Notes: generated by a model from the letters alone, not told the origin. A stretch of DNA of 64,000 nt from Andreprevotia chitinilytica DSM 18519 (GCF_000711875.1 NZ_JONM01000011.1:1-64000), one strand, 5' to 3'. Counted from the first letter of the stretch, positions 34,393 to 44,583 are shown. Program-made: numbers and translations.

Positions 34393-36203
34393 TCGAAACG
34401 GTGCTCGATCACGCTATCGCTCGCCCCTGCCGGCACCACCAGCTGGGTGCGGTACGGCGGCAACTGGCCGTTGCGGATTTCGATTTCGTAACTGCCGGGC
34501 GCGAGCGAGAGCGTCTTCAGCGGCGGGCTCACGCCACGCTTTTTGCCGGCCACGTACACCTCGCCCCACGGCTGGATATGCAATTGCACCGGCACGGCCT
34601 TGCCCGGCTTGATCTCATCGACCGGCTTGCCCTCGGCCAGCGGAATGTCATTCTTCGCGGCGGGTGCCGGCTTGTCGGTTGCGGCCGGCGCTTGCCGCGC
34701 TTCGGCAGCGGCCAGCAGGCGACGGGCCTCGGCTTCGTGCGTGCCGCCAACGTATTGCTGCAGGTAATGCTGATAGCTGGCGACGGTGTTGGCGGCGCGG
34801 GCCTGCTTCCAGTCCAGTGCGTCTTGGTCGGGTTGGGCGGTTGGTTGCGGTGCTACGTCGGCGACTACGCTGGCGGCGACTGGAGCTGCTGGAGTGAGTG
34901 GCGCGGGAGTCGGTAACTCCGCCAGCGGAACTCTTGTAGGCAGCGGCGCAGCAGCCAACGGCCTGAGCGTCGGTGCGGGAGCAGGCTGAGCCGCTCGCGG
35001 TGTCATCTGCAGCAGCACAAAGGCAACGCCAGCCACGACGACAACGGCGGCCAACCCGATCAGCCAGAACACCTTGCGCGAACGCACTGGTGCTACAGGC
35101 GGCGTGGTCGTGGCACCAGTGACGGAAGCGGCTTCGACCCACGCCGCTTCGGCGCGGCTTGGTGCGGGTGGTTCGGCGGGCGGCAGCGGTTCAAGCGGTG
35201 TCTCTGCGACAGGCTCGCTACGCACCGGCAACGCAGTCGGCTCCGGCACGCTGTACTGGCCGGGCGCATCCGCTTGCAAACCCAGCAGCCCGGCGAAGGC
35301 GACGACGTTTTGCGGTCGGTCTTCGATGCGGACTTGCAGTGCGCGATCGGCCGCTTGCAGCAGACGCGGGCTATAGCCCAGCGCACGGCCGGCCAAAGGC
35401 ACGTAACTGTCTTGAATACTGCGCACCACCGCGGCCGGTGGCAGCTCGCCGCTCACCAGCACGTGAATCACCGCGCCCAGCGCATACAGATCGGTCCACG
35501 GCCCTTGGCGGAACGCCGGGTCGTCGGTGTATTGCTCGATCGGCGCATAACCGGGCTTGAGCATGATGGTGTTGTCATCGACCAGATCGCCGATCAACTT
35601 GCGCGCCGCGCCGAAGTCGAGCAGCACCGGCCGGCCATCCGGCTGGATCAGGATGTTGTCGAGCGCGATATCACGATGGAAGCACTGGGCGCGGTGCAGC
35701 GTTTCCAGCGCGCCCAGCAACGCGGCCAGCAGCCGCAGGATTTCGCCCTCGGCCAGCGCCCTGCCCCCGCTCAGGCGCTGTTTCAGCGTCTGGCCTTCGT
35801 AGAATGGCGTCGCCATGTAGGCGGTGCCGTGGTCTTCCCAGAAGCGGAGCACCTTGATCAGGCACGGGTGATCGAACTGCGCCAGCAGCCGCGCCTCGTT
35901 GATGAAGCCGGTCTGCCCGGCCTGGAAGGTGGCGGCGTGGCGTTCGCTGCGCAGCGAGACAGTCAGGTCGCCCCGGCGCACGGCCAGCATGCCGGGCATG
36001 TATTCCTTGATCGCCACCACGCGCTGCAGCGCATGATCGAACGCCCGGTAGACGATGCCGAAGCCGCCGATGCCGAGCACGCCGGTGATTTCCAGCTCAC
36101 CCATGCGATGCCCCACCGGCAGCGGTTGCGCCGCGCCAGAGCCCCCTTGGGCATTGGATTGAGCATTGGTGGACGGCGGATCGAGCAGCGAATCGGTCAA
36201 CAT
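34389..36203 (-). CDS. ppkA: T6SS-associated serine/threonine protein kinase (PpkA/TagE)
   Basis: A Hanks-type kinase of 604 residues that should phosphorylate the FHA protein TagH and so promote T6SS assembly. The kinase domain spans about 35-310, with Gly loop GIGGFG at 44-49, Lys66, HRD at 176-178 and DFG at 196-198. A Pro/Ala-rich region and one transmembrane helix (VFWLIGLAAVVVVAGVAFVLLQM) follow. A periplasmic part ends in a PEGA-like repeat (WGEVYVAGKKRGVSPPLKTL). It overlaps tagF by 7 bases. The counteracting phosphatase is at 46374. Confidence 0.9.
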   Translation of the reverse strand: MLTDSLLDPPSTNAQSNAQGGSGAAQPLPVGHRMGELEITGVLGIGGFGIVYRAFDHALQRVVAIKEYMPGMLAVRRGDLTVSLRSERHAATFQAGQTGFINEARLLAQFDHPCLIKVLRFWEDHGTAYMATPFYEGQTLKQRLSGGRALAEGEILRLLAALLGALETLHRAQCFHRDIALDNILIQPDGRPVLLDFGAARKLIGDLVDDNTIMLKPGYAPIEQYTDDPAFRQGPWTDLYALGAVIHVLVSGELPPAAVVRSIQDSYVPLAGRALGYSPRLLQAADRALQVRIEDRPQNVVAFAGLLGLQADAPGQYSVPEPTALPVRSEPVAETPLEPLPPAEPPAPSRAEAAWVEAASVTGATTTPPVAPVRSRKVFWLIGLAAVVVVAGVAFVLLQMTPRAAQPAPAPTLRPLAAAPLPTRVPLAELPTPAPLTPAAPVAASVVADVAPQPTAQPDQDALDWKQARAANTVASYQHYLQQYVGGTHEAEARRLLAAAEARQAPAATDKPAPAAKNDIPLAEGKPVDEIKPGKAVPVQLHIQPWGEVYVAGKKRGVSPPLKTLSLAPGSYEIEIRNGQLPPYRTQLVVPAGASDSVIEHRFE

Positions 36204-36898
36204 TGGGCGTATCCCTGCTGCGGCCCGAACAGGCGGGCGAACAGCGCGTTATTCAACTCGCCGGTATGGGCGTGGGTCTGTAGCGGCGAGCCGTCACCCT
36301 GATGCGTCCACCAGAAGCTGGTGACGCCATTGGCATCGAAATACAGCGAGAGATCGGGCCAGCCGGACGAAACACTGGCGGGCGATTCCAGCACGGCGAG
36401 GATGTCGCCATAGCCGGCGCTGTGCCGCGTGGCGTGCCAATCGTGCGGCAGGCCGGCCAGCTGGCGGGTCAGGTGCTCGACCGAATGGCCGTGGCGAATC
36501 GCATCGAGAATGGCGCTGCCGGCTTGGCGGTAGAACGGGCCGGAGCGATCCAGCTGTGCGTTATCAAAACTGGCGAGCGGCAAGGTCTGGATCGCCATGA
36601 CCGGGTAATAGCGGCCGACGCGATCACAACTCGGGGCCAATGCGCCGAGTTGCACGCAATCGAAGCCAAGCCCCGCCGGCAGCAAGAAATTCCACACCGG
36701 GGCGACGGCGTAATGCCGCGCCAGCAGCTGCGGATCAGCCTGCTGCAGCGCCCCAAGGCCGTTCTGCATCCAGCGCTCCCACACGCGCAGCAGCGGGTAC
36801 GGCAGCTCGCGGGTGACGAAATCGCCGGCGGCCGGAATCTTGCCGTACCAGCCCACGGCGTCGCTGCTGACCGGATAGCTCATGTCATGCAAGGCCAT
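36197..36898 (-). CDS. tagF: T6SS negative regulator TagF
   Basis: TagF-type protein of about 233 residues, related to the N-terminal part of TagF-PppA fusions, which post-translationally represses T6SS in other bacteria. Conserved features are GWYGKIPAAGDFVTRELP, WERWMQNGLG, WNFLLPAGL, SCDRVGRYYPVMAIQ and a late FWWTHQG. The start at 36898 is 2 bases after the tssM stop; an ATG five codons in (MSYPVSS) also fits. It sits between tssM and the kinase gene, the expected neighbourhood for the threonine-phosphorylation control set. Confidence 0.92.
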   Translation of the reverse strand: MALHDMSYPVSSDAVGWYGKIPAAGDFVTRELPYPLLRVWERWMQNGLGALQQADPQLLARHYAVAPVWNFLLPAGLGFDCVQLGALAPSCDRVGRYYPVMAIQTLPLASFDNAQLDRSGPFYRQAGSAILDAIRHGHSVEHLTRQLAGLPHDWHATRHSAGYGDILAVLESPASVSSGWPDLSLYFDANGVTSFWWTHQGDGSPLQTHAHTGELNNALFARLFGPQQGYAQC

Positions 36899-36900
36899 GT

Positions 36901-39900
36901 TCACGTGCGCCCCGGGCAAGAGAAGGATTCGAGTTGCGGCAACCGGAACGGGCTGCGCACACTGGCGGCGGTCACTTCGAACACCGCCTTGTTGCCGCCG
37001 ATATCGAAGCTGGCGATGGTCTGCTCCGGCACATGGCCGGGGCTGAGTGCGGCGCGGTCGAACAGCCGGTGCAAGGCCCACGGCCCTTCGGTGACGAAAC
37101 CGCCGTTCGCGCCATTGGCCCCGACGGTCTGCACCCGTACCTGATTGCTGCCTCGCGTGCCGGGCCACTGGATTTGCATCGGCACCTGCGGGCCATGTGC
37201 GTAGCGGACGATCTGGCCGTCGATGTCGATCACGATCTGCGAGATGGCGGCATCGAGCTGGATCGGCTTGAACTCGACCCGGATCGACGGCGTGCGCGCA
37301 CCGCCAGCGAAATACACATCGCGGATCACCGCCGCCTGCTCGAACGACGGCAGCCATGCCGCCTGTCCACCCGCCTCGCCCTTGAAGCGCCACGGCCGGG
37401 CGGCGGTATCGACTTGATTGGCGAGGTGCTTCTGGAAGAAGTCATCCATCAGGCCGGCCGGCGCGAACAGCTGGGCGAAGTCACCCGGCGTCATATCCCG
37501 CGCCGAGCCATGTGCCAGCGGATAGCGGCCACTGACCGCCTCGCGGCAGAACACGCCGATATCCGCGCCCACACTTTGGCCAAGCTGCTTTTGCACCACG
37601 TGCGCCACGTTGCCATCCGATGCCGTCGCCAGATCGCCCAGCATGTTGCGGAACGGCAGCGGCAAGCGGCCGGCATCGGCGCGAATCTTGCTCAACACCT
37701 GATCGCTGGGCGGGGCGTTGCCGTCACGCAAGGCGGCATCGGTGGCGGTCAGGTAGGTGTACAGCTCGTTGAGCGTATCGCGCACCGCGGCAATCGGCGC
37801 GGGTGCACCGTTCCCGGCGGAGGTGGTGAACTGGCGCAACCCGGCAAAGCGGCTATCCACCATCTGCTCCGGCCGGTCAGCGCGGGCGGCGGGTTGGCGC
37901 GCTGCCGCATCCGGCTTGCCGAACAGGTTTTCCAGCGATTCGCGGCTGGTGGCGACCTTGTCGCGGGCCTGATCGACCAGCGTGCGCTCGTCGCTGCTGC
38001 TATCGCGCAGCAAGGTGGTCTCGCGGGCGGCGGCGGTCATCAGCTGCACCAGCGGCGAATCCGGCGCGGACAAGGTGCGGGTGATCTGGATGTTCTGCGC
38101 CAGATCGGGGCTGCTGCGCAGGCGCAGATCGCCAAGGAATCCTTCCCACGCGGCGGCGTAATCGGTGAAATACAGCCGCTTCACTTCGCGGGTCCAGTTG
38201 GCCATCGTCTCCGGCCCGGTCACTTCCGGCTGCTTCAGCGCCAGCACCCAAGTCTCTTCAAGACCGCGTGCAGTCACGTCGGCCTCGATGCGCGGCGCGA
38301 ACACCTGCCAGTAACCGCGATACGAAAACAGCCCCGGCACACCTTGATTCAAGCTGGCCCCGCTGGCGCGACGGAACACCAGACTGGCCTGCGGGCCGAC
38401 CACATCGGCGATGTTGAACGGGGTCAGGCGGTTATCGCTGAGCAAGGTGCGCTTGATGCCGCTATAGCTGCGTTCTGCCAGCGTATGGCTGCGCAGCCGT
38501 TCACGCGCTTGCGCCACCAGCGCGTCATCACGGGCATAGGGCGAGCTGACGGCGTGATCGGCAAACAGCCGCGCCAGATGCTGGCGCAAGGCGGTGCGCT
38601 GGGCGCGGGTCACGTCGGCACCGAGGCTGCGTTCGATATCCAGCGACAGCCACGCTTGCAGGAAATCAGCGTCGTAATGGCCCGGGTCGTACAGCATCAG
38701 GTAGGCCTTGAGCGCGCTGTAGCTGTATTCGATATCGTTGGCCGGCGCGGTGCGCAGGGTCTCTTCCAGCCGTCGCGCCAGTTGCGGCAGCAGGCCGTCT
38801 TCCAATGCGCGGGCATATGCGCCATCGGCAGCGGCGTTGAGCTTGCCGCCTTGGAACAAACCAAACCGATAAGTGAGCGGCGGGCTGTTGACGTCGCAAT
38901 GCGTGCTCGCCGGCAAGGCGCGCAGCAAGTCGAGCGCCGGCATCACCGAGGTAACTTGGCCGCGATCGCTGATCTTCACCGCGCTGATGCGGTTGGCGAC
39001 GTCCGGCACGCGGGCGGCCACTTCATCGATATAGGCGCGGTTGTTGCTGTAACTGGCGAACCAGCCTAGCGTCAGCAACAGGGTGACCAGCGCCACGGCC
39101 GCGTAGCCGGCGCGGCGGGCCCAGCGCTGCCGCAGCTGCCAGCGCTCGTTGCTGCCGGCCAGACCGGCCTCTTTGAAGATCACGTCCTGCATCAGCTGGC
39201 GCAGGAAAAAGCTGCGGCCTGGCTCGCTGATCTGCGGGGTATGGGTTTGGCCGTCCACTTGCAGGAAGCGCTTGATGCCGCCCATCACGCGCTCGAACAC
39301 CGTGCCTTCCTGCGTGCCGCTGGTGAAATACACGCCGCGCAGCAAGGCGCTGGCTTCGAAGCGGGATTCGACGAACACCTGCGCAATGAATTGCCCCAGC
39401 ACCGCCTGCAGACCGGCGAATTCCTGCGGCAACAGATAGGCCAGTTCACGCTGGCGCGGATCATGGCCGGCCAGCATCTGCTCGGGCAGGCTGGCATAGA
39501 GCCGATCCAGCAGCAGCCGGTATTCGGTTGCAAAGACGGCCGGCAGATCGAAGCCCGGCGAGCGCACCGCATTCAGCGGGAAGGTCATGCCCCACACCTG
39601 GGCGCGTTCCTCGCGGCCGAGCTGGGCGAAGTATTCGGTGAAGCCGGCCAGCAGATCGACCTTGGTCACCAGCACATAGACCGGGAAGTTGATGCCCAGC
39701 TGCGCACGCAACTCTTGCAGGCGCTTGCGCAAGGTCATCGCATGCGCCGTGCGCTCCTGCTCGCTCGCGCCCAGCAGATCGGCAATGCTGATGGTGAGGA
39801 TCGCGCCGTTGATGGGCTGGCGGGTGCGGAATTTCTTCAGCAGCGCGACAAAGCCCTGCCACTCGTCCTGATCCTGTTCGCGGTTGCTTTCCTGCATGGT

Positions 39901-40512
39901 GTAGCGGCCGGCGGTATCGATCAGCACCGCCTCGTTGGTGAACCACCAATCACAATTGCGCGTGCCGCCCACGCCGCGAATCGCCGCCTTGCCGAACTGA
40001 TCCGCCAGCGGGAAATCCAGCCCGGAATTGACCAGCGCGGTGGTCTTGCCCGAGCCCGGCGCGCCGATGAACACGTACCACGGCAGTTGATACAGATACT
40101 GCTGCGAGAAGCGCTCCAGCCACTGCCCGCGGCCTTGCGGCGCAAAGCGGGCGGTCTTGAGCCGCTCGGCTGCTTCGTCGAAGCGCACGCGCAGTTCTTC
40201 CAGTTGCGGGTTGCTCACCTCGGCCGCAGCGTTGCGCGGCGTAGGGGTGCGAATCTGGTTGAGCAATTGCGCATTGAGCTGCGCCGCCCGCCAGCTGCGA
40301 TATGCCAGACGTGCCAGCCAGACCGCGAACATGATCACGATCAGCAGCAGGCGCACGGCCTCGCTTTCCAGCGGCCGGAAGCGCCCGATGGCGATCAGCG
40401 GCCCCAGCAACCAGATCAGGATCGCGAATGCAATCAGCCCCAGCAAAATCCACAGGTGCCGGCTGAAGATGAAGCCGAACACGCGTGACAGGAACCCGAA
40501 CACCCGCGTCAT
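36901..40512 (-). CDS. tssM: T6SS inner-membrane complex protein TssM (IcmF)
   Basis: A membrane-core subunit of 1203 residues. Two N-terminal transmembrane helices (about 20-42 and 54-70) precede a cytoplasmic GTPase-like domain with Walker A GAPGSGKT at 150-157. After LFASY-like hydrophobics near residue 487 (AAVALVTLLLTLGWFASY) comes the long periplasmic region with the IcmF-related and C-terminal domains (PWALHRLFDRA), which contacts TssJ. Length and order are normal. It overlaps the tssL stop by ATGA. Confidence 0.96.
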   Translation of the reverse strand: MTRVFGFLSRVFGFIFSRHLWILLGLIAFAILIWLLGPLIAIGRFRPLESEAVRLLLIVIMFAVWLARLAYRSWRAAQLNAQLLNQIRTPTPRNAAAEVSNPQLEELRVRFDEAAERLKTARFAPQGRGQWLERFSQQYLYQLPWYVFIGAPGSGKTTALVNSGLDFPLADQFGKAAIRGVGGTRNCDWWFTNEAVLIDTAGRYTMQESNREQDQDEWQGFVALLKKFRTRQPINGAILTISIADLLGASEQERTAHAMTLRKRLQELRAQLGINFPVYVLVTKVDLLAGFTEYFAQLGREERAQVWGMTFPLNAVRSPGFDLPAVFATEYRLLLDRLYASLPEQMLAGHDPRQRELAYLLPQEFAGLQAVLGQFIAQVFVESRFEASALLRGVYFTSGTQEGTVFERVMGGIKRFLQVDGQTHTPQISEPGRSFFLRQLMQDVIFKEAGLAGSNERWQLRQRWARRAGYAAVALVTLLLTLGWFASYSNNRAYIDEVAARVPDVANRISAVKISDRGQVTSVMPALDLLRALPASTHCDVNSPPLTYRFGLFQGGKLNAAADGAYARALEDGLLPQLARRLEETLRTAPANDIEYSYSALKAYLMLYDPGHYDADFLQAWLSLDIERSLGADVTRAQRTALRQHLARLFADHAVSSPYARDDALVAQARERLRSHTLAERSYSGIKRTLLSDNRLTPFNIADVVGPQASLVFRRASGASLNQGVPGLFSYRGYWQVFAPRIEADVTARGLEETWVLALKQPEVTGPETMANWTREVKRLYFTDYAAAWEGFLGDLRLRSSPDLAQNIQITRTLSAPDSPLVQLMTAAARETTLLRDSSSDERTLVDQARDKVATSRESLENLFGKPDAAARQPAARADRPEQMVDSRFAGLRQFTTSAGNGAPAPIAAVRDTLNELYTYLTATDAALRDGNAPPSDQVLSKIRADAGRLPLPFRNMLGDLATASDGNVAHVVQKQLGQSVGADIGVFCREAVSGRYPLAHGSARDMTPGDFAQLFAPAGLMDDFFQKHLANQVDTAARPWRFKGEAGGQAAWLPSFEQAAVIRDVYFAGGARTPSIRVEFKPIQLDAAISQIVIDIDGQIVRYAHGPQVPMQIQWPGTRGSNQVRVQTVGANGANGGFVTEGPWALHRLFDRAALSPGHVPEQTIASFDIGGNKAVFEVTAASVRSPFRLPQLESFSCPGRT

Positions 40513-41816
40513 GGCTTGGCCTCCGCCTTGGCGTCCACCGGGCCGGGCAACGCCAGCAAGGTGATTTCGACGCGACGGTTGCGGGCGCGATCTTCCGGCG
40601 AGTTGTTGGGCGTGACCGGATCGGCCGCGCCACGGCCTTCCGCCCGCACGCGGCCGGGGTTGGTAAGCCGCGCCTGCAGCTGCGCCTTGACGGTATCGGC
40701 CCGCGCTTGCGACAGCTCCCAGTTCGAGGCGAAACGCAGCCCACGCGTGGGGATGTCATCGGTGTAGCCCATCACCACCACCGCGCCTTCGGTGGTATTC
40801 AGCGCATCGCCGATGCGGGCGAGCAGCGGCTGGTAACGGCCGATGACGGTGGCCGCGCCGGAATCGAACAAGCCGTCGCCACGCAAGATCACCACGCTGC
40901 GGTCGGCTTCATCGCGCACGGTGACGAGGCGATCACGAATCTCCGGCTCCAGCAGCTGCGCCAAGCGCGGCTTGACCGGGGCCTTGGCGACAGGCGCAAC
41001 GGACAGCACACGCGGCAGGCGCAGTTGGTCGATGGCGGTGAAGACGTTGTCCGAATGCCCAGCCAGCAGCACTTGCAAGGTGGCGAACAGCGCCAGGCAC
41101 AACAACGCGGCGACGGCGGCGACGGCCCAGACCGGCACGATGCGTTGCGCGGTGGGCGGCGCGACGGTCGGGTCTTGCCAGTGCGTTGAGAGCGGCCGTG
41201 CGTACTCGCCACGGGCGCTGCGGATGATCTGCAGCAGGCGCTGCTTGAGCGCATCGAGCTGCGAGCGGCCTTGGTCGATCACGCGATAGCGCCCTTCGAA
41301 ACCCAGCACCAGGCAGAAGTACTGCAGCTCCAGCAGATCGACGTGCTGTTGCGGATGCGGCGAGAGCCGCGCCAGCAACTGGAAGAATTTCTCGCCGCCC
41401 CAGGTTTCGTTGTGGAAGGTGACCAGCAAGCTATGCGCCGACCAGACACCGCCGCCGCCCCACGGCGTGAGCGTGGCGGCTTCATCCAGCGTGGTGCACA
41501 GGCAGTAGCGAGCGCCGATGATGGTTTCGGTCGGCACGCCAGCCTCGCGGGCGCGCAGCTCGAACTGGCGGATTTCCTCCAGCAACTGGCCGCGCAGCCG
41601 TGCCGGATCAGCGTGTTGCACCGTGCTGCGGATTTGCGGCACCAGATTGAGCAACGGGTTGGCCGCAGCGACCAGCGGGTTGCTGCCGCTGATGATGCGC
41701 TGCGCCGGCGCAACGGCCGGTGGCGGCATGGCGCTGGCACCACCGCCGGGGTTGGGCGGCACGAAGCCGGCTGGCTGCGCCAGGGGGTCGAAGGCAGTTC
41801 CGAAACCGGCGTTCAT
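40509..41816 (-). CDS. tssL: T6SS inner-membrane protein TssL with OmpA-like domain
   Basis: A DotU-family membrane-core subunit of 435 residues. The cytoplasmic DotU part includes NPLLNLVPQIRSTV, ARYCLCTTLDEAATLTPWGG, TFHNETWGGEKFF and CLVLGFEGRYR. A transmembrane helix (WAVAAVAALLCLALFATLQVLL) near residue 235 is followed by an OmpA-like domain (VVMGYTDDIPTRG, SPEDRARNRRVEI) that can bind peptidoglycan. This is the extended form of TssL. It overlaps tssK and tssM by ATGA at each end. Confidence 0.95.
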   Translation of the reverse strand: MNAGFGTAFDPLAQPAGFVPPNPGGGASAMPPPAVAPAQRIISGSNPLVAAANPLLNLVPQIRSTVQHADPARLRGQLLEEIRQFELRAREAGVPTETIIGARYCLCTTLDEAATLTPWGGGGVWSAHSLLVTFHNETWGGEKFFQLLARLSPHPQQHVDLLELQYFCLVLGFEGRYRVIDQGRSQLDALKQRLLQIIRSARGEYARPLSTHWQDPTVAPPTAQRIVPVWAVAAVAALLCLALFATLQVLLAGHSDNVFTAIDQLRLPRVLSVAPVAKAPVKPRLAQLLEPEIRDRLVTVRDEADRSVVILRGDGLFDSGAATVIGRYQPLLARIGDALNTTEGAVVVMGYTDDIPTRGLRFASNWELSQARADTVKAQLQARLTNPGRVRAEGRGAADPVTPNNSPEDRARNRRVEITLLALPGPVDAKAEAKP

Positions 41817-43174
41817 TCGCGCACCGCCCAGAACTCCATGGTCAGGCCGGGGAAGTCACCGGCCACGTGCAGCGCGAGGCCGCCGGATTTCTCCAGCTGC
41901 TTCCAGAATTCGCCGCTCTTCTCCAGCTCGAAATAGGTGTAGCCGGCGTGATAAGGCAATTGCCGTGGCGCGACGGGCAACAGGCGCAACGCAATGCCCG
42001 GCAGCTGCAACAGCACCAGATCGCGGATGCGTTCCACCGCACCCATCTTGAGCTGGGCCGGAAAGCGCGTGCGCAGCACGTCGGCCGGCATGTCGGCATT
42101 CACCGCCAGTACGAAGCCGGCTTGCTGGATCAGCTCCAGCGACGGAATCTGCGCCACGCGCACGCCGTTGCCGCGTTCCTGCAGCGGGATCGGGATCGCG
42201 TGCTGCTCCAGCACCGTGGACAGCGCACGGCGTAGCTCGGCCATCAGCGGCGCGAAGGTGGTGCGCAAGGCGTCGTGCCGGTATTCCGGCAGCACGCCCG
42301 GCCGGCGACGTTCGGCGGTATGGGTAGCCAGATCGCAGGCCAGCTTGAGCCAGTCGCCAAACAACTGCATCGGGTGCTGGCAAGCCGCCTGCTGCGCCTG
42401 CCAAGTGACGGCGGTATAGCGGTTGATGAGTTCCAGCATCAGGAAATCAGCCACCTCGCCCACGCCGCCGCGGCCGGGTTGGGACAAGCGCTCGGCCAGC
42501 ACATCGCCGCGTTGCTGCAGCAGACCGTGCAGCTCATCCAGATAGCCGCGCAACACCGGGTGGCGCGTGGCGCTGAGCAATGGCGGGATATAACCGTCGT
42601 CCAGCAGCACCAGCCCGTCATTGCGCCGCTCCAGCACGTGCAGCACGCCAAGCGCTTGCCAATCGCCGTTCATGGCCGATTCGGGCAGCAGGCGCAGATC
42701 GAGCCGGCCGGCTTGCAACACGGCCGGGCCGAACGATGCGGCGTTGGCGTCTTCGATTTCGAAATCGGTGACGGTGTAGCGGGTCCATTGCTGGCCCTCA
42801 CCATCACCCAGTTCATCAGTGCCAGCGCGCCAGAGTGGTAGCGCCAGCACGATGGTCTGCTCCTTGAGCTCCGCCGGGATTTCCAGCGCAGCCGGCGCAT
42901 CGTCGGCATCGAAGCTGAACGGCGTGCCATCCGGCAGCACCCCTGCCCCGCCCTGCAGCACGATGCGGCCCAGCGCCAGCGCGGCGCGATCCAGCTCCAG
43001 CCGGTGCCAGCCCCAATGGAAGCCCTGCAGCGGCAAGCTGCGCGCCTGCACGTAGTGCTCGAAGTAGCGCTCAAGCTGCTGGAAGTGATGCGGGCGCAGG
43101 AACATGCCTTCGCTCCACACCACGCGCTGCCGCAATGCGGCGGCCATCGCCGGAACCGGGTTATGGGATTTCAT
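41813..43174 (-). CDS. tssK: T6SS baseplate protein TssK
   Basis: A baseplate trimer subunit of 453 residues that links the wedge to the TssL-TssM membrane complex. The N-terminal shell domain has RVVWSEGMFLRPHHFQQLERYFEHYV, the family signature, then GWHRLELDRAAL. The neck and head regions follow, ending YTYFELEKSGEFWKQLEKSGGLALHVAGDFPG. Its start is 3 bases after the tssJ stop, and its stop overlaps tssL. Confidence 0.96.
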   Translation of the reverse strand: MKSHNPVPAMAAALRQRVVWSEGMFLRPHHFQQLERYFEHYVQARSLPLQGFHWGWHRLELDRAALALGRIVLQGGAGVLPDGTPFSFDADDAPAALEIPAELKEQTIVLALPLWRAGTDELGDGEGQQWTRYTVTDFEIEDANAASFGPAVLQAGRLDLRLLPESAMNGDWQALGVLHVLERRNDGLVLLDDGYIPPLLSATRHPVLRGYLDELHGLLQQRGDVLAERLSQPGRGGVGEVADFLMLELINRYTAVTWQAQQAACQHPMQLFGDWLKLACDLATHTAERRRPGVLPEYRHDALRTTFAPLMAELRRALSTVLEQHAIPIPLQERGNGVRVAQIPSLELIQQAGFVLAVNADMPADVLRTRFPAQLKMGAVERIRDLVLLQLPGIALRLLPVAPRQLPYHAGYTYFELEKSGEFWKQLEKSGGLALHVAGDFPGLTMEFWAVRE

Positions 43175-43177
43175 CGC

Positions 43178-43705
43178 CTATTTCGCAACGGGTAATAAAT
43201 CAATGCCGCCATCCTTGATGGCGACACGCACACGCAATTGATCCGGCGTGGCTTGCCAGAACTTGTAGAGATTCAATTCCTTGGGCTGTGGCAATGGAAT
43301 GACCTGCCGCCAGCGATTGCTTTCCAATACCCGGTATTCAGCCAGAATACCGATCGCCCGCGCATCCAGATTACCGGGGCGGGTAATGTACTTCACTTCA
43401 CCGGGGCGAAGAATGACTTGCTCCACGGCAATCAACTCCTGCCCCAATGCCGCATCCGGCTTGTCTTGCAGCCGAAAGAAATCAGTCGATTCGAATGCCG
43501 CCGTGGCGCGCAATTCAAATACCTTGACCACAATGGGAGAGGGGCGTTTTTTCAAATCCGCATTAACGTTTTTTTCAGCGGTCAATTCCACTTGATAAGG
43601 CGTAGCAGCAGAGCGCGCCGTGGATGCGCAACCGGATAGCACCCCAGCCGCCAGCGCTGCAGCAACGACGACAATGAAACATAAGCCATTGATACGTCTA
43701 TACAA
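43178..43705 (-). CDS. tssJ: T6SS outer-membrane lipoprotein TssJ (TTG start)
   Basis: Outer-membrane lipoprotein that recruits TssM. From the TTG at 43705, preceded by AGGGG at good spacing, it has 175 residues. The signal peptide is MYRRINGLCFIVVVAAALAA, with lipobox VLSGC near residues 24-28. The mature part carries the TssJ transthyretin-like fold (PIVVKVFELRATAAFESTDFF, ILRPGEVKYI, IGILAEYRVLESNRWRQVI). No ATG lies between the lipobox and 43705. It is the first gene of the large minus-strand operon. Confidence 0.9.
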   Translation of the reverse strand: MYRRINGLCFIVVVAAALAAGVLSGCASTARSAATPYQVELTAEKNVNADLKKRPSPIVVKVFELRATAAFESTDFFRLQDKPDAALGQELIAVEQVILRPGEVKYITRPGNLDARAIGILAEYRVLESNRWRQVIPLPQPKELNLYKFWQATPDQLRVRVAIKDGGIDLLPVAK

Positions 43706-44166
43706 ATCATCACCCCTTGCCCCATGACAACGATCAGCGCAACGATCAGCGACAGCGCATCCCGGCTTGCACAGGGCAGGCCGAAAGCACGAAAGCGGCG
43801 ACACCAGCACTCACCCATTGGCGAATTGTGATATTGCACATTTTGCATACACACATGTGTGCAGCCATCAATCAGCTGCGCAGACTATGCTCGATTTATT
43901 TCAGCGTCAATACAAAATAGCGACCAATTTAATAAGCGCATTTACTTTAGGTTGATTGTTAAAACACGGACTAATCATCTTGAAAAATCAGCCTGTTACC
44001 TATCTTTACTGTCACTAAAACTTCACAACAACATACTGGACAGTACGCAAAATTGAAGGTAAAAGCGCGCAAAACGAGCCAATCAAAAAATCATCTCAAT
44101 CACATATCGCCTTTGTATACTGCTGCATTTCCAACAATTCCTCCCCTCAATTGCGGACATTGAATA
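43706..44166. other. AT-rich divergent promoter region of the T6SS locus
   Basis: 461 bases without a credible gene, markedly more AT-rich than its surroundings. They lie between the divergent tssJ and tssQ genes and must hold the start signals for both main T6SS transcripts. TATACT at 44116-44121 is a possible -10 box toward tssQ, but no good -35 box is spaced from it. No sigma-54 (GG-N10-GC) box was convincing. Confidence 0.55.
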
Positions 44167-44583
44167 ATGAAAGCAAAACCGGTTTTGTTTTTTGTATTAA
44201 TTCAATTGGCAAGCATCATGCTTACGGCATGCCAGAGCACCGATCCGGGCCGCGCCGCCAACGCCGCCCCCACCGCCGCGCAACGCGTCGCGCAGGCCGC
44301 CGTCGATGAAGGTGGCAAGCAATACGAGGCCGGCAATTTTCAGGCGGCGATCAAGGTGTTGAGCGGCACCACCGAGATCAGCATGGCTACGCCGGCAACG
44401 CAGGTGCAGGCGCACAAGCTGCTGGCGTTCAGCTACTGCGCCAGCGGCAAACCCTCGTTTTGCCATGCCGAATTCCTGAAGATTCTTAACATCGACCCCA
44501 CTTTTAAACTGTCAGAATCAGAAAGAAATCACCCAGTCTGGGGACCGGTGTTCGAGTCGGCCCGCAAGCAGCACACCTCCTGA
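44167..44583 (+). CDS. TssQ-family T6SS-associated lipoprotein
   Basis: A lipoprotein of 138 residues. A hydrophobic signal (FVLIQLASIMLTAC) ends in a lipobox with the cysteine at residue 22. The mature part has a TPR-like pair (DEGGKQYEAGNFQAAIKVLSG, HKLLAFSYCASGKPSFCHAEF) and the ending HPVWGPVFESARKQ. Proteins with this layout at this position are known as TssQ in betaproteobacterial T6SS clusters; their exact role is not clear to me. It leads the tssQ-tagH-pppA set divergent from tssJ. Confidence 0.82.
   Translation: MKAKPVLFFVLIQLASIMLTACQSTDPGRAANAAPTAAQRVAQAAVDEGGKQYEAGNFQAAIKVLSGTTEISMATPATQVQAHKLLAFSYCASGKPSFCHAEFLKILNIDPTFKLSESERNHPVWGPVFESARKQHTS

Noticed and set aside
36934-39069. 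A 711-codon open frame antisense to tssM, and similar long frames opposite clpV, tssF and tssL
   Set aside because: They mirror strongly coding GC-rich genes, have Arg/Ala/Gly/His-biased composition, no start signals and no family resemblance; the T6SS proteins on the other strand are certain.
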